From Bacillota bacterium (GTDB taxonomy: Bacteria; Bacillota; Clostridia; Lachnospirales; Lachnospiraceae), in contig JAEZKU010000014.1 of NCBI GenBank assembly GCA_023436065.1, positions 1-45,582 of the forward strand: a stretch of 45,582 bases of DNA. Reading direction: 5' to 3'. The notes below the pieces were generated by a model, which was not told where the DNA came from, searched no databases, and saw nothing but the letters and a program-made list of their open reading frames with translations. Below are positions 1 through 8,448 of the stretch, piece by piece. Position numbers and translations under genes: made by a program. How positions within the stretch are numbered: position 1 is the stretch's first letter; every line of letters begins with the position of its first letter.

Positions 1-14
1 AGGAGGGAAGAAAC

Positions 15-485
15 GTGCCAAGAAAAGGACATATACAAAAAAGAGATGTATTGGCTGATCCGTTGTACAACAATAAGGTTGTAACAAAGCTCATCAATAA
101 CATTATGTTAGACGGTAAGAAGGGTACTGCCCAGAAGATCGTTTACGGAGCATTCGAAAGAATTGCTGAGAAGACTAGTAAGGAAGCCGTTGAGGTTTTC
201 GAAGAGGCTATGAACAACATCATGCCTGTACTCGAGGTTAAAGCGAGACGTATCGGTGGTGCAACCTATCAGGTACCGATCGAGGTTAGACCCGATAGAA
301 GACAGGCGCTGGCTCTTCGCTGGTTGACTATGTTCTCCCGTAAAAGAGGAGAGAAGACCATGCAGGATAGGCTTGCAAACGAGATTATGGACGCTGCCAA
401 CAATACCGGCGCATCCGTAAAGAGAAAAGAAGATATGCATAAGATGGCTGAGGCTAATAAGGCATTTGCTCATTACAGATGGTAA
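15..485 (+). CDS. rpsG: 30S ribosomal protein S7
   Basis: Primary 16S rRNA-binding protein that nucleates assembly of the 30S head and sits near the decoding site. The 156-residue product has the usual family length and the conserved N-terminus PRKGHIQKRDVLADP, the central RRIGGATYQVPIEVRP block and the C-terminal AHYRW ending. Translation starts at a GTG, nine bases after the AGGAGG at positions 1-6. It lies just upstream of fusA, as in the str operon (rpsL-rpsG-fusA-tuf); rpsL would be outside the left edge. Identification is secure. Confidence 0.98.
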   Translation: MPRKGHIQKRDVLADPLYNNKVVTKLINNIMLDGKKGTAQKIVYGAFERIAEKTSKEAVEVFEEAMNNIMPVLEVKARRIGGATYQVPIEVRPDRRQALALRWLTMFSRKRGEKTMQDRLANEIMDAANNTGASVKRKEDMHKMAEANKAFAHYRW

Positions 486-541
486 GAAGCTCTTGCCATT
501 GCATATTTAGAACTAAATAGTTGTATACACATCATGAATAC

Positions 542-597
542 GCAGATTAGTAGCTCAAGTTTATGAATGTCATTTCATTAGATTGATGCTAATCTGC
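542..597 (+). other. long-range stem-loop in the rpsG-fusA spacer
   Basis: GCAGATTAG (542-550) is exactly complementary to CTAATCTGC (589-597), enclosing 38 bases. It lies in the 142-base spacer just before the fusA ribosome site. There is no T-run, so it is not a classical terminator. It could be an mRNA processing or translation-control element of the str operon, but that is inference. Confidence 0.4.
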
Positions 598-627
598 TTA
601 TTGTGGAGATTTAAGGAGGAATTATCC

Positions 628-2745
628 TTGGCAGGAAGAGAATATCCGTTAGAGAGGACTAGGAACATCGGAATTATGGCACATATCGATGCCGGTAAGA
701 CAACTCTTACCGAGCGTATCCTGTACTATACCGGTGTAAACTACAAAATCGGTGATACTCACGAAGGTACTGCAACCATGGACTGGATGGAGCAGGAACA
801 GGAAAGAGGTATCACAATCACATCAGCGGCTACCACATGCCATTGGACTCAGGAATTCGAGCATAAGAAGATCCCCGGTGCTTTAGAGCATCGTATCAAT
901 ATTATTGATACTCCCGGACACGTAGACTTTACCGTAGAGGTTGAGCGTTCCTTACGTGTACTGGATAGCGCGGTTGGTGTATTCTGTGCTAAGGGCGGTG
1001 TAGAGCCTCAGTCTGAGACAGTATGGCGTCAAGCTGATAAGTATAACGTACCGAGAATGGCTTTCGTTAATAAGATGGACATTTCCGGCGCAGACTTTTT
1101 CAATGTTGTTAGAATGATTAAGAGCAGACTTGGTAAGAACCCTGTTCCGTTACAGTTACCGATCGGCAAGGAAGATACCTTTAAGGGTATAATCGATTTA
1201 TTCGAGATGAAGGCTTATTATTATCTGGATGATAAGGGCGAGAATATTGAGATTACAGATGTTCCTGCTGATATGAAGGATCAGGCTGAGGAATACAGAG
1301 CAGCTATGATCGAGTCCATCTGCGAGACAGATGACGAGCTGATTGAGAAATTCTTAGAGGGTGAAGAGCCTACCACAGAGGAATTAAAGGCTGCATTAAG
1401 AAGAGCTACAATCTCAACTCAGATCATCCCTGTGCTTTGCGGAACTGCTTACAGAAATAAGGGTGTTCAGAAGTTACTGGATGCCGTTATTGAATACTTG
1501 CCTGCACCTACCGATATCCCGGATATCAAGGGTGTGGATGAAGATGGTAACCCGATTACCAGAAAATCTTCTGATGAAGAGCCTTTCGCAGCATTGGCAT
1601 TTAAGATCATGGCCGATCCTTTCGTAGGTAAGCTTGCGTTCTTTAGAGTATACTCCGGTACCTTAAATTCAGGTTCCTATGTATTAAACTCTACAAAGAA
1701 TAAGAAAGAGCGTGTTGGCCGTATCTTACAGATGCATGCTAATAAGAGAGAAGATTTAGAGAAGGTTTATTCCGGCGATATCGCAGCAGCGGTTGGTCTT
1801 AAGGTTACAACTACCGGTGATACCATTTGTGATGAGAAGAGTGTAGTAATTCTTGAGTCCATGGAATTCCCGGAGCCGGTTATCAATGTCGCTATCGAGC
1901 CTAAGACTAAGGCTGGACAGGATAAGATGGGTGAGGCTTTGGCAAAGCTTGCTGAAGAGGATCCTACCTTTAGAACCTATACCAATGAAGAGACAGGACA
2001 GACCATTATCGCAGGTATGGGTGAGCTCCACCTTGAGATTATCGTAGATCGACTTCTTCGTGAGTTTAAGGTTGAGGCAAACGTTGGTGCACCTCAGGTT
2101 GCTTACAAGGAAAGCTTTACCAAGACCGTTGAGGTTGACAGCAAGTATGCGAAGCAGTCCGGTGGTCGTGGTCAGTACGGTCATTGTAAGGTTCGTTTCG
2201 AGCCTATGGATGCAAATGCTGAGAAGACCTACGAGTTCGTAAATGCTATTGTCGGCGGTGCTATTCCGAAGGAATACATTCCTGCAGTAGATGCCGGTAT
2301 TCAGGAGGCTTCCAAAGCCGGTGTACTCGGCGGTTATCCCGTACTTGGTATCAGAGCTACTTGCTACGATGGTTCCTACCATGAGGTTGACTCCAGTGAA
2401 ATGGCATTCAAGATTGCCGGTTCCATGGCATTCAAGGATGCGATGCACAAGGGTGGTTCCGTACTGCTCGAGCCTATCATGAGAGTAGAAGTAACTGTTC
2501 CCGAGGATTACATGGGTGATGTTATCGGTGATATCAGCTCCCGTCGTGGTCGTATCGAGGGTACAGAGGATGTGAATGGTACTAAGCTGATCAGAGGCTT
2601 TGTTCCGTTGTCCGAGATGTTCGGCTACTCCACAACCCTTCGTTCCAAGACTCAGGGTCGTGGTGCATACTCCATGTTCTTTGCTTCCTATGAGCCGGTT
2701 CCGAAGAATGTTCAGGAAAAGGTTTTATCAGCAAAGGGTAAGTAA
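628..2745 (+). CDS. fusA: translation elongation factor G
   Basis: Ribosomal translocase GTPase that moves tRNA and mRNA after peptide bond formation and helps recycle ribosomes. I place the start at TTG 628, seven bases after AAGGAGGA (613-620). This gives the canonical N-terminus M-AGREYPLERTRNIGIMAHI and 705 residues. An ATG at 583 would add 15 residues and has no ribosome site. Visible motifs are G1 AHIDAGKT at residues 18-25, the DTPGH motif, NKMD, and the domain IV region GGRGQYGHCKVRFEP. It is in the normal str operon position between rpsG and tuf. Confidence 0.97.
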   Translation: MAGREYPLERTRNIGIMAHIDAGKTTLTERILYYTGVNYKIGDTHEGTATMDWMEQEQERGITITSAATTCHWTQEFEHKKIPGALEHRINIIDTPGHVDFTVEVERSLRVLDSAVGVFCAKGGVEPQSETVWRQADKYNVPRMAFVNKMDISGADFFNVVRMIKSRLGKNPVPLQLPIGKEDTFKGIIDLFEMKAYYYLDDKGENIEITDVPADMKDQAEEYRAAMIESICETDDELIEKFLEGEEPTTEELKAALRRATISTQIIPVLCGTAYRNKGVQKLLDAVIEYLPAPTDIPDIKGVDEDGNPITRKSSDEEPFAALAFKIMADPFVGKLAFFRVYSGTLNSGSYVLNSTKNKKERVGRILQMHANKREDLEKVYSGDIAAAVGLKVTTTGDTICDEKSVVILESMEFPEPVINVAIEPKTKAGQDKMGEALAKLAEEDPTFRTYTNEETGQTIIAGMGELHLEIIVDRLLREFKVEANVGAPQVAYKESFTKTVEVDSKYAKQSGGRGQYGHCKVRFEPMDANAEKTYEFVNAIVGGAIPKEYIPAVDAGIQEASKAGVLGGYPVLGIRATCYDGSYHEVDSSEMAFKIAGSMAFKDAMHKGGSVLLEPIMRVEVTVPEDYMGDVIGDISSRRGRIEGTEDVNGTKLIRGFVPLSEMFGYSTTLRSKTQGRGAYSMFFASYEPVPKNVQEKVLSAKGK

Positions 2746-2786
2746 GCACAAATATATAAAAATGTTGTTGCCGTAATGGATTATGC

Positions 2787-2815
2787 TTGAAAATATTTCT
2801 AAGTTGAAATATAAT
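2787..2815 (+). promoter_or_regulatory. sigma-A promoter of tuf
   Basis: TTGAAA (2787-2792), a 17-base spacer and TATAAT (2810-2815). Transcription would start near 2822, giving tuf its own promoter and a leader of about 130 bases. The leader contains a 9-bp hairpin at 2873-2896 (arms AGGAAAATG and CGTTTTCCT, loop TCTGAA). This fits the need for more EF-Tu than EF-G. Confidence 0.75.
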
Positions 2816-2953
2816 AGGGCATATGAGGCAATATATAAACAAGCCCATATAAAAGGATCTTTGAATTCCTTTAGGAAAATGTCTGAACGTTTTCCTTGGG
2901 CAAGAAATTTATTTGCTTAAAAGCATTTATTATTTAAAGGAGGACGTTGTAAA

Positions 2954-4147
2954 ATGGCTAAAGCTAAATTTGAAAGAAACAAACCGCATTGTAATATCGG
3001 TACTATCGGTCACGTTGACCATGGTAAGACTACTCTTACAGCAGCTATCACAAAGACTCTTCATGAGAGATTAGGTACTGGTGAAGTTATTGCATTCGAT
3101 CAGATCGACAAAGCTCCCGAGGAGAAGGCACGTGGAATCACAATATCTACCGCTCACGTTGAGTACGAGTCCAAGAAGAGACATTACGCTCACGTTGACT
3201 GCCCCGGACATGCTGACTATGTAAAGAACATGATCACCGGTGCTGCTCAGATGGACGGTGCTATCCTCGTTGTTGCTGCTACTGACGGTGTTATGGCTCA
3301 GACAAGAGAGCACATCTTACTTTCCCGTCAGGTTGGTGTACCTTACGTTGTAGTATTTATGAACAAGTGTGATATGGTTGATGATCCCGAGCTTCTTGAA
3401 TTAGTTGAGATGGAAATCAGAGACTTATTAAATGAATATGAGTTCCCTGGCGATGACACTCCTATTATTCAGGGTTCTGCTCTGAAGGCTCTTGAAGATC
3501 CTAGCTGCCCTTGGGGTGACAAGATTCTTGAGTTATTCGATGCAGTTGATAGCTGGATTCCGGATCCTCAGAGAGCAACAGATAAGCCTTTCTTAATGCC
3601 TGTTGAGGACGTATTCTCCATCACTGGCCGTGGTACAGTTGCTACAGGTCGTGTTGAGCGTGGTGTTCTTCATGTATCTGAGGAAGTTGAAATCGTTGGT
3701 ATCAAGGAAGAGACACGTAAAGTTGTATGTACCGGTATCGAGATGTTCCGTAAGCTTCTTGACGAGGCTCAGGCTGGTGATAACATCGGTGCACTTCTTC
3801 GTGGTGTTCAGAGAAATGAAATCGAAAGAGGTCAGGTTCTCGTTAAGCCCGGTACAATCAAGTGCCACAAGAAATTCACAGCTCAGGTTTACGTATTAAC
3901 AAAAGAAGAAGGTGGACGTCATACTCCTTTCTTCAACAACTACAGACCTCAGTTCTACTTCAGAACAACTGACGTTACCGGTGTTTGCAATCTGCCTGCA
4001 GGCGTTGAGATGTGCATGCCTGGCGATAACATCGAGATGAACATCGAGTTAATTCATCCGATCGCTATGGAGCAGGGTCTTGGCTTCGCTATCCGTGAGG
4101 GTGGTAGAACAGTAGGTTCCGGTAAGGTTGCTACTATTATTGAATAA
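2954..4147 (+). CDS. tuf: translation elongation factor Tu
   Basis: GTPase that delivers aminoacyl-tRNA to the ribosomal A site. The 397-residue protein is full length. It shows P-loop GHVDHGKT at residues 19-26, the switch I region ending RGITISTAHVEYE, DCPGH, and NKCD followed by the SALKAL motif. Domains 2 and 3 follow, including the TGRGTVATGRVERG segment. The start is ATG with AAAGGAGGA upstream. It is served by its own promoter and ends at a strong hairpin terminator. Identification is secure. Confidence 0.98.
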   Translation: MAKAKFERNKPHCNIGTIGHVDHGKTTLTAAITKTLHERLGTGEVIAFDQIDKAPEEKARGITISTAHVEYESKKRHYAHVDCPGHADYVKNMITGAAQMDGAILVVAATDGVMAQTREHILLSRQVGVPYVVVFMNKCDMVDDPELLELVEMEIRDLLNEYEFPGDDTPIIQGSALKALEDPSCPWGDKILELFDAVDSWIPDPQRATDKPFLMPVEDVFSITGRGTVATGRVERGVLHVSEEVEIVGIKEETRKVVCTGIEMFRKLLDEAQAGDNIGALLRGVQRNEIERGQVLVKPGTIKCHKKFTAQVYVLTKEEGGRHTPFFNNYRPQFYFRTTDVTGVCNLPAGVEMCMPGDNIEMNIELIHPIAMEQGLGFAIREGGRTVGSGKVATIIE

Positions 4148-4165
4148 TTAATTTCTTTATAATTT

Positions 4166-4197
4166 AAGGAGGTGTTTTTAACACCTCCTTATTTTTA
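4166..4197 (+). terminator. rho-independent terminator of tuf
   Basis: Perfect 11-bp stem AAGGAGGTGTT / AACACCTCCTT (4166-4176 and 4180-4190), loop TTT, then ATTTTTATT. The left arm contains a Shine-Dalgarno-like string, but no start codon follows. Confidence 0.9.
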
Positions 4198-4263
4198 TTC
4201 CACAAAACACCTCTTAGGTTTTTTGATCATACTGCCGATATAATATTGTGTGATGACAGCGAA

Positions 4264-4296
4264 TGAAAAATCACATGTGAAAATCCACATGTGATT
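4264..4296 (-). terminator. terminator of the minus-strand membrane protein gene
   Basis: An 11-bp inverted repeat, AATCACATGTG (4269-4279) and CACATGTGATT (4286-4296), lies just after the stop codon. On the minus strand it is followed by TTTTTTC. Confidence 0.8.
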
Positions 4297-4297
4297 A

Positions 4298-4810
4298 TTA
4301 CTTTAATTTGTTATGGGTTAAGTCATAATGGAGTTTTATCCGGTAAAAGGGAATTCCGATTATCCTAAGCAGTAAACCGGCAGATAATAGGATAACCGGT
4401 AGCCGTTCCAGGTAGTGAGGAACCGGGGCCTTCGTACTGAAGTTGTACTGCCAAAGAGCCATAAAAAGTATGGCGATCAGGAAGGTTATGGAATTGGATA
4501 GATAGCTCAGGCGGCTATATCGGTATCTCTTCCTTAGATGCTCCAGGAGAAATGCCTCATCCTTTGCTACTGTAATCAATAAGGGATTCCTTGCATTCTT
4601 AATGTTGTCCCGGATTGCATAGATCAGAACAGGGGGGAAAGCGTTTAGAAGAATCACAGTATACAACGGAGCCATATTATAATGAAAAAAGGAAAAGCCT
4701 ATCGCAGTGACAGACAGTATCAGTGTCAGAAAATGGCGACTGATTATTAAGGACCGATATTGCGACAGCATACGTATTTCCTTCTTCATCATGATCGCTT
4801 TATCGTTCAT
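4298..4810 (-). CDS. uncharacterised membrane protein, about four helices
   Basis: I do not recognise this gene. The 170-residue product starts at ATG 4810 with AAGGAG eight bases upstream. A GTG nine bases earlier overlaps that ribosome site and is less likely. The N-terminus is basic. Hydrophobic segments lie near residues 23-40, 46-62, 103-122 and 135-153 (for example FLTLILSVTAIGFSFF and SITFLIAILFMALW), in two pairs separated by a charged loop rich in arginine and lysine. The gene is monocistronic and convergent with tuf, with its own promoter and terminator. No enzymatic motif is visible and the function is unknown. Confidence 0.7.
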   Translation of the reverse strand: MNDKAIMMKKEIRMLSQYRSLIISRHFLTLILSVTAIGFSFFHYNMAPLYTVILLNAFPPVLIYAIRDNIKNARNPLLITVAKDEAFLLEHLRKRYRYSRLSYLSNSITFLIAILFMALWQYNFSTKAPVPHYLERLPVILLSAGLLLRIIGIPFYRIKLHYDLTHNKLK

Positions 4811-4843
4811 TGATATCACTCCTTCCCTATGTCAGCTAAGGGT

Positions 4844-4872
4844 ATTATATTATATTTTCTGCAATACCTCAA
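4844..4872 (-). promoter_or_regulatory. sigma-A promoter of the minus-strand membrane protein gene
   Basis: Read on the minus strand: TTGAGG (4872-4867), 17 bases, TATAAT (4849-4844), about 34 bases before the start codon. It diverges from the mbl promoter. Confidence 0.65.
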
Positions 4873-4928
4873 CTGCTTAATATACCTCGAAAAATATCGG
4901 TATTTACTTAATTAATTGAAAATTTCCT

Positions 4929-4957
4929 TTGAATATTATAGGAAAAGCGTATATAAT
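4929..4957 (+). promoter_or_regulatory. sigma-A promoter of mbl
   Basis: TTGAAT (4929-4934), a 17-base spacer and TATAAT (4952-4957). It implies a leader of about 140 bases before mbl, in which I see no recognisable riboswitch. Confidence 0.7.
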
Positions 4958-5105
4958 ATACTCGTATATGTTTAAGTTGCCGAAGATTGGAAGAAAATAT
5001 AAAATGAGGAAACATTTAAGACTTTGAGCAGCATCGTAGACAGTTGGGTCAATATAAAATTAGTTCATTATTCTGTAGCGGCATAAACAGGAAAGGAGAT
5101 ATATT

Positions 5106-6095
5106 ATGTTAGGTAGTGATATCGGAATTGATTTGGGTACCGCAAGCGTATTAGTGTATATAAAAGGTAAGGGTGTTGTGCTAAAGGAGCCATCGGTAGT
5201 GGCTTTTGACAGAGATTCTAATAAAATAAAGGCTATTGGTGAGGAAGCAAGATTAATGTTGGGAAGAACTCCCGGCAATATCGTTGCTGTACGCCCGCTC
5301 AGACAGGGTGTAATCTCTGATTATACGGTGACTGAGAAGATGTTAAAATACTTTATTCAGAAGGCAGTCGGCAAGCAGCGCTTCCGTAAACCCAGAATCA
5401 GTGTCTGTGTACCCAGTGGGGTCACAGAAGTCGAGAAGAAGGCAGTAGAGGATGCTACCTATGCAGCAGGAGCCAGAGAAGTGGCAATAATTGAGGAACC
5501 AATTGCAGCTGCTATCGGGGCAGGCATTGATATCTCCAGACCTTGTGGCAATATGATCGTTGATATCGGTGGTGGTACAACGGATATTGCAGTGATATCT
5601 CTCGGAGGAACAGTAGTAAGTACTTCGGTAAAGATAGCCGGTGACGATTTTGATGATGCAATTGTAAGATATATGAGAAAGAAACACAATCTTTTGATCG
5701 GTGAAAGAACCGCAGAGGATATTAAGATAAAAATCGGTTCTGCATACCGCAGACCTGAGTCAGTATCCATGGAGGTAAGAGGACGTAACCTGGTAACAGG
5801 ACTTCCGAAGACAATCGCAGTTACCTCAGAGGAGACAGAGGAAGCATTGAAGGAAACGACTTCCCAGATCGTAGAAGCAGTTCACAGCGTATTGGAGAAG
5901 ACACCACCGGAGCTTGCAGCAGATATTGCGGACAGAGGTATCGTGTTAACCGGAGGCGGCTGCTTGTTATACGGCTTGGAAGAGTTGATAGAAGAAAAGA
6001 CAGGAATTACAACGATGACAGCAGAGGACCCTATGACAGCAGTAGCAATAGGTACCGGTAAGTTTGTTGAGTTTCTGTCAGGGAAAAGAGATTAA
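5106..6095 (+). CDS. mbl: MreB-like actin homologue Mbl
   Basis: Bacterial actin that forms membrane-associated filaments guiding the elongasome in cylindrical cell-wall synthesis. The 329-residue protein has the actin nucleotide-binding motifs: phosphate 1 DIGIDLGTA near residues 5-13, phosphate 2 VDIGGGTTDIAVIS near 150-163, and adenosine-binding TGGGCLLYGLEEL near 280. It also has LLIGERTAEDIKIKIG, typical of the MreB/Mbl family. Start ATG with AAAGGAG seven bases upstream. The call Mbl rather than MreB rests on the gene order mbl-flhO-flhP, as in B. subtilis, and on the absence of mreCD next to it. Confidence 0.9.
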   Translation: MLGSDIGIDLGTASVLVYIKGKGVVLKEPSVVAFDRDSNKIKAIGEEARLMLGRTPGNIVAVRPLRQGVISDYTVTEKMLKYFIQKAVGKQRFRKPRISVCVPSGVTEVEKKAVEDATYAAGAREVAIIEEPIAAAIGAGIDISRPCGNMIVDIGGGTTDIAVISLGGTVVSTSVKIAGDDFDDAIVRYMRKKHNLLIGERTAEDIKIKIGSAYRRPESVSMEVRGRNLVTGLPKTIAVTSEETEEALKETTSQIVEAVHSVLEKTPPELAADIADRGIVLTGGGCLLYGLEELIEEKTGITTMTAEDPMTAVAIGTGKFVEFLSGKRD

Positions 6096-6119
6096 CAGGA
6101 AGATAGAACATCTTCCTGT
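6095..6119 (+). repeat. perfect hairpin after mbl
   Basis: ACAGGAAGAT (6095-6104), loop AGAAC and ATCTTCCTGT (6110-6119) form a perfect 10-bp stem. No T-run follows, so it is a weak terminator at best and may be a pause, processing or partial-attenuation site. Confidence 0.5.
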
Positions 6120-6134
6120 CTGAAGAACTGCGAT

Positions 6135-6209
6135 GCTCGTGCAGTGGCACTCACACCTTGTTCTTCCAAGGCTGTGAAGCTCGCACAGTGGTGCTCGCTC
6201 CCTGTTATT
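6135..6209 (+). repeat. imperfect tandem repeat between mbl and flhO
   Basis: Two related units of about 31 bases start at 6135 (GCTCGTGCAGTGGCACTC) and 6179 (GCTCGCACAGTGGTGCTC), 44 bases apart. Both continue into a CCTGTT/CTTGTT-like tail. Their GC content is higher than the surrounding spacer. It looks like a small intergenic repeat and no coding frame is supported. Confidence 0.5.
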
Positions 6210-6266
6210 TTGAGGTTTTAAAAGTTACTTATTGTTTTATAAAGGTGCAGGAAAGAGGTTGATGGT

Positions 6267-7040
6267 ATGGTAAGAGGATTATATACAGCCTACACCGGAA
6301 TGAAGAATGAACAGAAAAGGCTGGATGTTATTGCGAACAATCTGGCGAACTCAGCTACCACCGGCTATAAGGAAGAAAGTACTACCAGCCAGTCCTTTGA
6401 CGAGCTTTTGACGATTAAGGTCAAGGACGAATCAGAAGCTTACAATAATCGTCCGATCGGACATATGAGTCTGGGAGTAAAGCTTGGCGAGGTTTATACC
6501 AATTATGAACAGGGATCGCTGAGACAGACTGCTAATACGTATGATCTGGCTTTGGAGGGTAAAGGCTTCTTTAAGGTGTCCGTAACTGATCGAGCAGGAA
6601 ATGTTAGCACAGAATACACACGAAATGGTTCTTTTACCATGACTAAGGATGGTCACATCGTGGATGGAGATGGAAATCACTTGATGGGAGAGGGCGGAGA
6701 ACTTCAAGTACCGACAGATGCAGCAAAGGTTGTGATTGACGCGACCGGAGGTGTGTATGCGGATGGAGTATTGATTGATACTCTTGAGGTTGCTGATTTT
6801 GAAGACTATGATTACTTAATCAAATCAGGTGATACAAGGTATAAGGCACTTGAAGGTGCGGTTGAGACAGCATCTAATGCAACAGTGAGACAAGGCTATA
6901 CAGAACAATCCAATGTGAATGTGGTTTCCGAAATGGTTGAAATGATCTCAGTAACCAGAGCCTATGAAGCAAATCAGAAGATCATGAAGTCTATTGACGG
7001 TACATTAGATTTGGCAGCGAACTCTGTAGGTAAGGTATAG
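6267..7040 (+). CDS. flhO: flagellar hook-basal body rod protein FlhO (FlgF/FlgG family)
   Basis: Structural subunit of the flagellar rod, exported through the flagellar type III system. The 257-residue protein starts with the rod-family N-terminus, including MVRGLYTAYTGM and the VIANNLANSATTGYKE motif at about residues 21-36. It has the central LALEGKGFFKV and YTRNGSF segments of the FlgG core. The C-terminal EQSNVNVVSEMVEMISVTRAYEANQK matches the family's polymerisation helix. Start ATG with AGAGG eight bases upstream. It is followed 35 bases later by the paralogue flhP. Confidence 0.9.
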   Translation: MVRGLYTAYTGMKNEQKRLDVIANNLANSATTGYKEESTTSQSFDELLTIKVKDESEAYNNRPIGHMSLGVKLGEVYTNYEQGSLRQTANTYDLALEGKGFFKVSVTDRAGNVSTEYTRNGSFTMTKDGHIVDGDGNHLMGEGGELQVPTDAAKVVIDATGGVYADGVLIDTLEVADFEDYDYLIKSGDTRYKALEGAVETASNATVRQGYTEQSNVNVVSEMVEMISVTRAYEANQKIMKSIDGTLDLAANSVGKV

Positions 7041-7075
7041 CATAAGGTGACAGTTTAATTTAGGAGGAATAGCTT

Positions 7076-7888
7076 ATGATGAGATCCTTATGGACCGCGG
7101 CGTCCGGCATGATTTCGCAACAGACCAATGTAGATACAATATCCAATAATCTAGCAAATATTAATACAACAGGCTATAAGAAAGAAACTGCAGAATTCAA
7201 ATCCTTATTATATCAGACTCTGCAAGAGCAATCCTATGATAATAACGGTGACCCGAAGCCCTATGGTGTACAGGTGGGATTGGGTGTAAGAAATTCTGCG
7301 ATTACTTCCAGATACAGTCAGGGAAATCTGACAGAGACAGGGAACGATTTTGACCTGGCAATTGATGGTAATGGCTTTTTCATGGTAAGAACTGAGGATG
7401 GACGGACCGCTTATACAAGAAACGGCTCCTTTCAGTTAGCAATAGGACCGGAAGGATTGACGTTATCCAATTCTGATGGTAATCCTGTACTGAATACAGA
7501 GGGTGAGGCAATCACGATCAGTGGAGAGTATCTGGCATCCGAACTTAAGATTAATGAACAGGGTGAACTGTGCTATCCGGATGAAACAGGAGTAGCGGTT
7601 CCCATCGGACAAAAGATCGGTATTGCACAGTTTAATAATCCTGCAGGACTTACCAAAGGCTCCAATAGCCAGATTTTTGCATCTGAGGCTTCCGGAGAGG
7701 CGCTTCTTGAAGCGAATAATATGAATTTAAGCCAGAGTAAGATCCGCCAGGGATACTTAGAGTCATCCAATGTCCAGGCTGTTGATGAGATGGTGAATCT
7801 GATTGTTGCACAACGTGCTTATGAGATGAATTCCAAGATTATCACGGCATCGGATGAGATGCTGCAACAGGCAAATAACTTAAGGTAA
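7076..7888 (+). CDS. flhP: flagellar basal-body rod protein FlhP (FlgG-like)
   Basis: Distal-rod type flagellar protein. The 270 residues show the N-terminal SNNLANINTTGYKKE motif near residues 23-37, the core LAIDGNGFFMV and YTRNGSF segments, and the C-terminal SSNVQAVDEMVNLIVAQRAYEMNSK. It is a paralogue of the preceding gene and shares its operon. Two tandem ATGs (7076, 7079) follow AGGAGG at 7062-7067; I chose the first. In B. subtilis the flhO-flhP pair also follows mbl and is needed for rod and hook completion. Confidence 0.9.
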   Translation: MMRSLWTAASGMISQQTNVDTISNNLANINTTGYKKETAEFKSLLYQTLQEQSYDNNGDPKPYGVQVGLGVRNSAITSRYSQGNLTETGNDFDLAIDGNGFFMVRTEDGRTAYTRNGSFQLAIGPEGLTLSNSDGNPVLNTEGEAITISGEYLASELKINEQGELCYPDETGVAVPIGQKIGIAQFNNPAGLTKGSNSQIFASEASGEALLEANNMNLSQSKIRQGYLESSNVQAVDEMVNLIVAQRAYEMNSKIITASDEMLQQANNLR

Positions 7889-7951
7889 GCAATAGGGTGA
7901 AAATCCATGCTTATGCCTAAGTCTTACTGATTTTTTAGAATGGAGGCTTTT

Positions 7952-8290
7952 ATGAGTATTCCGATCGGTTCAGATTCAATCTATTCTATTTCCTCTGATT
8001 ATTTATCCAAGTCTGCGAAGAATTCTAAGCTGGAAGAGACGCTTAGTAATGCAAAGAATGCCACGGACGAGGAACTGATGGATGCCTGTAAGTCCTTTGA
8101 AGCTTATCTTCTCGAGCAGGTATTCAAGGGTATGGAAAAGACCATACTGAAGGATAAGGATGAGGAACAGAATGATTATCTCGCTCAATTCGGTGATAAG
8201 CTTTATGAGGAATATGCAAAGGATGCATCCGAAAGCGGCAGCCTTGGGATTGCCCAAATGCTTTATGACTCCATGAAGCGGAATCAATAA
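7952..8290 (+). CDS. FlgJ-like rod-binding protein
   Basis: A 112-residue protein resembling the N-terminal rod-binding domain of FlgJ, without the muramidase domain that gram-negative FlgJ carries. The diagnostic block ACKSFEAYLLEQVFKGMEKT lies near residues 44-63, and SLGIAQMLYDSM ends the domain. I place the start at ATG 7952, after TGGAGG (7941-7946); an ATG at 7940 overlaps that ribosome site. Third gene of the flhO-flhP cluster, so a role in capping or assembling the rod is likely. Peptidoglycan cutting would need a separate hydrolase. Confidence 0.8.
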   Translation: MSIPIGSDSIYSISSDYLSKSAKNSKLEETLSNAKNATDEELMDACKSFEAYLLEQVFKGMEKTILKDKDEEQNDYLAQFGDKLYEEYAKDASESGSLGIAQMLYDSMKRNQ

Positions 8291-8346
8291 TGCTGCGCTG
8301 CACGACAGGGGATGAGAAAGCTTTGTAATTACATAAAATCCTATCA

Positions 8347-8396
8347 TGTCATTTCAAGCTGAGGTCCGGTAAGGGGCAGTTTGGAATGACATTTTT
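8347..8396 (+). terminator. terminator of the flhO-flhP-flgJ cluster
   Basis: Imperfect long stem, TGTCATTTCAAGCTG against CAGTTTGGAATGACA (8347-8361 and 8377-8391), followed by TTTTT. Confidence 0.75.
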
Positions 8397-8448
8397 CACA
8401 TATTAAGAAAAAATCAGGTATTGATAAAAGGATCAATTGGAGGGGACG

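Noticed and set aside
583..627. ATG 583 as the fusA start
   Set aside because: It has no ribosome site and adds 15 non-conserved residues; TTG 628 is well placed after AAGGAGGA.
1756..2448. 230-codon minus-strand frame inside fusA
   Set aside because: Antisense shadow of elongation factor G caused by its codon bias.
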